The notes under the pieces are model-generated. The model saw nothing but the letters and a program-made list of their open reading frames with translations, was not told the DNA's origin and ran no database searches. DNA of 8,159 bases from Perlabentimonas sp046542995 (GTDB lineage: Bacteria > Bacteroidota > Bacteroidia > Bacteroidales > Tenuifilaceae), in the NCBI GenBank assembly GCA_046542995.1, contig JBKHAH010000112.1, positions 1-8,159 of the forward strand, given 5' to 3'. Of the stretch, positions 6,801 to 8,159 are shown piece after piece. How positions within the stretch are numbered: the first letter of the stretch is position 1; each line of letters opens with the position of its first letter. Made by a program: the position numbers and the translations under genes.

Positions 6801-7489
6801 AGAGGCAGAGTGCTTGGCGAGAAATGGCCAAGCAAATTGCGCATGAGATTAAAAATCCGCTTACTCCAATTAAGCTTAACCTTCAGTATTTAGTAAGAGC
6901 AAAAAAGGCAAGCCAGCCGGGTTGGCAGGATATGTTCGATAAGTTTGCCGATTCGCTTGTTGATCAGATAAATGCATTGAGTAACATAGCCACAGAGTTC
7001 TCGAACTTTGCAAAAATGCCCGCAGGCAACTTTCAAAACGTATCCCTTACTAAAATTATTGATGACGCAATTACCCTTTTCTCTGCTTATCCTAATATCT
7101 CAATTGAAAAGGATTATGATTTAAATAATGCTTTAACGGTTCATGCCGACAGGGAGCAACTTCACAGGGTTTTTGTTAACCTGCTAAAAAATGCCATACA
7201 GGCAATTGGTAGAGATGTAGAGGGAAGAATTGTTGTTAGCATTTCCAGTTTAAACAGTAGAAATGCCCTTGTATGTGTGGCTGATAATGGTGGCGGAATT
7301 CATCCAGAGGTGGAGGGCAAATTGTTTAGCCCAAATTTCACGACAAAATCAAGCGGGATGGGGCTTGGCCTTGCGATAAGCAAGGGAATTGTTGAGGTTA
7401 TGGGTGGAGATATTTGGTTCGAAACAGAATACGGTGTTGGCACAAAGTTTTGTGTAAAACTACCTGTTTCAGCACAGAAATCTAGCTAA
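3815..7489 (+). CDS. Large NtrY-like multi-span sensor histidine kinase
   Basis: A 1224-residue membrane histidine kinase, much longer than classical NtrY (roughly 720-770). Twelve spans fit the charge pattern: 7-25, 213-232, 239-257, 286-304, 314-334, 361-381, 394-412, 416-434, 444-462, 703-726, 747-768 and 910-936. Large extracytoplasmic segments are then 26-212, 463-702 and 769-909, the last like a Cache-type sensor before a kinase core. HAMP follows at about 936-990, then the dimerisation domain with HEIKNPLTPIKL (phospho-accepting His1010; E1011 and N1014 match the ExxN phosphatase pattern), and the ATPase with NLLKNAIQA (N1122, N1126), DNGGGI (1157-1162), LFSPNFTTK (1170-1178) and GMGLGLA (1181-1187). 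All catalytic boxes are intact. The start is TTG; the next Met, residue 56, would remove the first span, and a stop at 3785-3787 limits upstream extension. The ligand and partner regulator are unknown; none is encoded in this window. Confidence 0.93.
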   Translation: MKSRIAYLLAIVSLLFAIGLFALIPFTEDVLTSRLAQPPNLTQATEVIKERTEKGMDITKMLINESIEHGSEEAFALLNSSFYSELNKNGLAVFIFKDNNLEFWSEKRDVDHILEYSDRLVLVQNTWCISYWIARDNYKGLLLVELKYNYPYQNKFLENKFHSTLSFLEGYGISPSSKNGSFPLSIYSSRPVFYLNYIPKNFDSQIENLNALLYRAGFIFVMLTVFFTFWIPSVKSRGGISVLLLAILVGAIRILTLQLQLIPQGDWQLFGPEIFAYSWLSPSLGDSLFNSILVFLLAWYAYRVFKKSGYEKRTVRFIVAGILAVFSFLGLFITDKLISILVLNSTVTLEAYRIFDLSVYSILEYLSLSLWFASSILLMHASYSLLPWDRPKHVLFFMGSTFLLVLLFFSILFGFPSVFGVVLAFIVFFTLGVLSLQNRLIRANIYVIFAFLLSVYTVTLVSNYAVEKDNEIRKILAINLANERDPVAEVMFPQMARKMYADEDIVYYLDNIFEMERDLNVHLNDNYLGGYFKKYDFQTTVCFTSSMLTLEKSSEVVRCYDFFEDMLNEYGFRIPGTSFYHLNNQNGRISYLGMIEFVLPDGEEICIYIELDSKLNRELLGYPELLLDGDLAKKSTFANYSSAKYHEDWLIARTGDFSYPLVNQMSSDTAGRYTFIEDDQYSHMMYEDGGDITLFLSRPKVNLFDITASFAWVFLFFFLTLLLLLRLGGFPVSLNLHIPSFKNRIRYSMVQVLLLSLIMVGMVTIVYSVKSFENKNTDSLSEKMHSVMVDVESNLINQDELDAQNQEFLTHYLINLSNIFYSDINLYDVSGELIATSRPEVFERQLFGTIMHPIAWYQMDKKHSPKLIHKEKIGNMEYLSAYAPLFNAQNQKIGYLNLPYFTRQGEFMNEVLSVIVALVNIYALLILFAVFVAVAISNRISKPLELIREKLSTVDIDKHNETISYEGRDEVGKLVNEYNRMVIELAESARKIAYSQRQSAWREMAKQIAHEIKNPLTPIKLNLQYLVRAKKASQPGWQDMFDKFADSLVDQINALSNIATEFSNFAKMPAGNFQNVSLTKIIDDAITLFSAYPNISIEKDYDLNNALTVHADREQLHRVFVNLLKNAIQAIGRDVEGRIVVSISSLNSRNALVCVADNGGGIHPEVEGKLFSPNFTTKSSGMGLGLAISKGIVEVMGGDIWFETEYGVGTKFCVKLPVSAQKSS

Positions 7490-7511
7490 ATTACCAGTAC
7501 GTTTTTATGAT

Positions 7512-8060
7512 TTAGAGCTTTCTTATCGCTTTTTTTAAGTTGCGTTCAGCAGTTCTAACTCGTTTTTGGGCATCCCTCATGCGCTTATTGGTTCTTTTTA
7601 GATTATTTTTGCCCCTGTTAATAATACGTTGAGCTGAATCGTACTCTTTAATAGATTCTCTGTATTTCATTTTCCATGCCCTATCTTCCTCCCTTTCGTT
7701 GTTCTTTACCTCTCTTAGTAGGGTACGAGCTTCCCTTACTTCTTCATTATCTTTTGAACGCATTTGTCTTTCCAGCGGTCTTTTTTCATTAAAGTATTTA
7801 CGCTCAATAGCACGCTTCTCGCTTGCCAGCTCTTTTAAATCGTCCTCGGCTTTAGCCATCATCTTTTCGCCTGCCAATATCATACTGTCAGCAGAAGCAA
7901 TCTGCTCTTCAACTATGGCTACCCTTTCTTCTGCCATTTCAATTCTGTCTCTTAATCTGGTTATCCTGGGGTCATCTTCCTCTTCTTGCGCTTTTGTTGC
8001 ATTGAAAATTAAAAATAGGCTAAGAAGAGTAAGAATTGTTTTGGTAAAACTTTGTATCAT
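7512..8060 (-). CDS. Secreted, highly charged coiled-coil protein of unknown function
   Basis: A 182-residue protein with a clear signal peptide: MIQSFTK, a hydrophobic core at about 9-20, and likely signal peptidase I cleavage after ATKA (24). The mature part of about 158 residues is almost wholly charged helix with heptad-like spacing from about 32 to 180. It begins acidic (EEEDD) and becomes strongly basic near the C-terminus (KNNLKRTNKRMRDAQKRVR, 151-169). No cysteine, lipobox or catalytic motif is seen, so a periplasmic structural or binding role is possible but not shown. It loosely recalls DUF1090-type periplasmic coiled-coil proteins, but I do not assign it. It converges on the kinase gene with 22 bp between stop codons and no hairpin there. 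It has its own promoter-like upstream region. Codon use looks like its neighbours. Signal peptide and helix together make a real gene likely. Confidence 0.82.
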   Translation of the reverse strand: MIQSFTKTILTLLSLFLIFNATKAQEEEDDPRITRLRDRIEMAEERVAIVEEQIASADSMILAGEKMMAKAEDDLKELASEKRAIERKYFNEKRPLERQMRSKDNEEVREARTLLREVKNNEREEDRAWKMKYRESIKEYDSAQRIINRGKNNLKRTNKRMRDAQKRVRTAERNLKKAIRKL

Positions 8061-8116
8061 AGGGATATAAATATTTTGTTAAATAATATATTAGAATGTA
8101 TTGCTCTTTAAAGTTA

Positions 8117-8149
8117 CAAAGTTAATTATTTGTTACCATAATGTTTCAA
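8117..8149 (-). promoter_or_regulatory. Candidate Bacteroidota promoter for the coiled-coil protein gene
   Basis: On the minus strand, TTG (8149-8147) is followed after 22 bp by TAACTTTG (8124-8117), a full match to TAnnTTTG with a spacer one base over the usual range. Transcription would begin near 8110, giving a leader of about 50 nt before the ATG at 8060. The 7-mer AAAGTTA is tandemly repeated (plus-strand 8110-8116 and 8118-8124), so a second, near-identical element TAACTTTA lies at 8116-8109. Confidence 0.45.
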
Positions 8150-8159
8150 TAATTTTTTA

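Noticed and set aside
3815..7489. Kinase as part of a local two-component pair or defence locus.
   Set aside because: No response regulator, nuclease, toxin or transposase is encoded in the window, and the neighbours are housekeeping genes.
7699..8070. Plus-strand open frame of 123 codons opposite the coiled-coil gene.
   Set aside because: Its serine- and leucine-rich product is what charged-helix codons give when read from the opposite strand. The minus-strand frame has a signal peptide and a promoter match instead.

Overview
The window reads as an ordinary chromosomal segment of a Bacteroidota bacterium, probably Bacteroidales-like, with moderate to low GC. The main reasons are the DUF4783-nadC pairing, promoter-like sites matching the Bacteroidota pattern (TTTG or TTG at -33 and TAnnTTTG at -7), the lack of clear Shine-Dalgarno sequences, and a very large NtrY-like membrane histidine kinase. 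A more exact placement is not supported. I see no mobile element, CRISPR array, tRNA or rRNA, and no sign of recent transfer.

Layout. Positions 1-118 hold the end of an intergenic region with one 8-bp hairpin. On the minus strand, from about 3029 down to 119, four genes are packed head to tail: a secreted DUF4783 protein, nadC (NAD synthesis), a YihY/BrkB inner-membrane protein, and pdxH (PLP synthesis). nadC and yihY are 5 bp apart, and yihY overlaps pdxH by 77 bp, so a single transcription unit is likely. A 208-bp divergent region (3030-3237) holds candidate promoters for both directions and a duplicated palindrome-like motif. On the plus strand follow rlmH (23S rRNA methyltransferase, GTG start) and, after 103 bp with a good promoter match, a 1224-residue sensor histidine kinase (TTG start). 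The kinase converges with a 22-bp gap on a minus-strand gene for a small secreted, highly charged coiled-coil protein. That gene has its own promoter-like upstream region at the right edge.

How the genes fit together. The minus-strand unit joins two cofactor steps (quinolinate to nicotinate mononucleotide, and pyridoxine or pyridoxamine phosphate to PLP) with two envelope proteins of unclear role. RlmH is ribosome maintenance. The kinase has three extracytoplasmic segments and 12 predicted membrane spans, and no response regulator lies in the window, so its pathway cannot be read from context.

I did not find a convincing new multi-gene system. The most interesting leads are the unusual sensor layout of the kinase, an inverted repeat that could fold in rlmH read-through RNA just upstream of the kinase start, and the repeated TGTAAAATTAC motif in the divergent promoter region.
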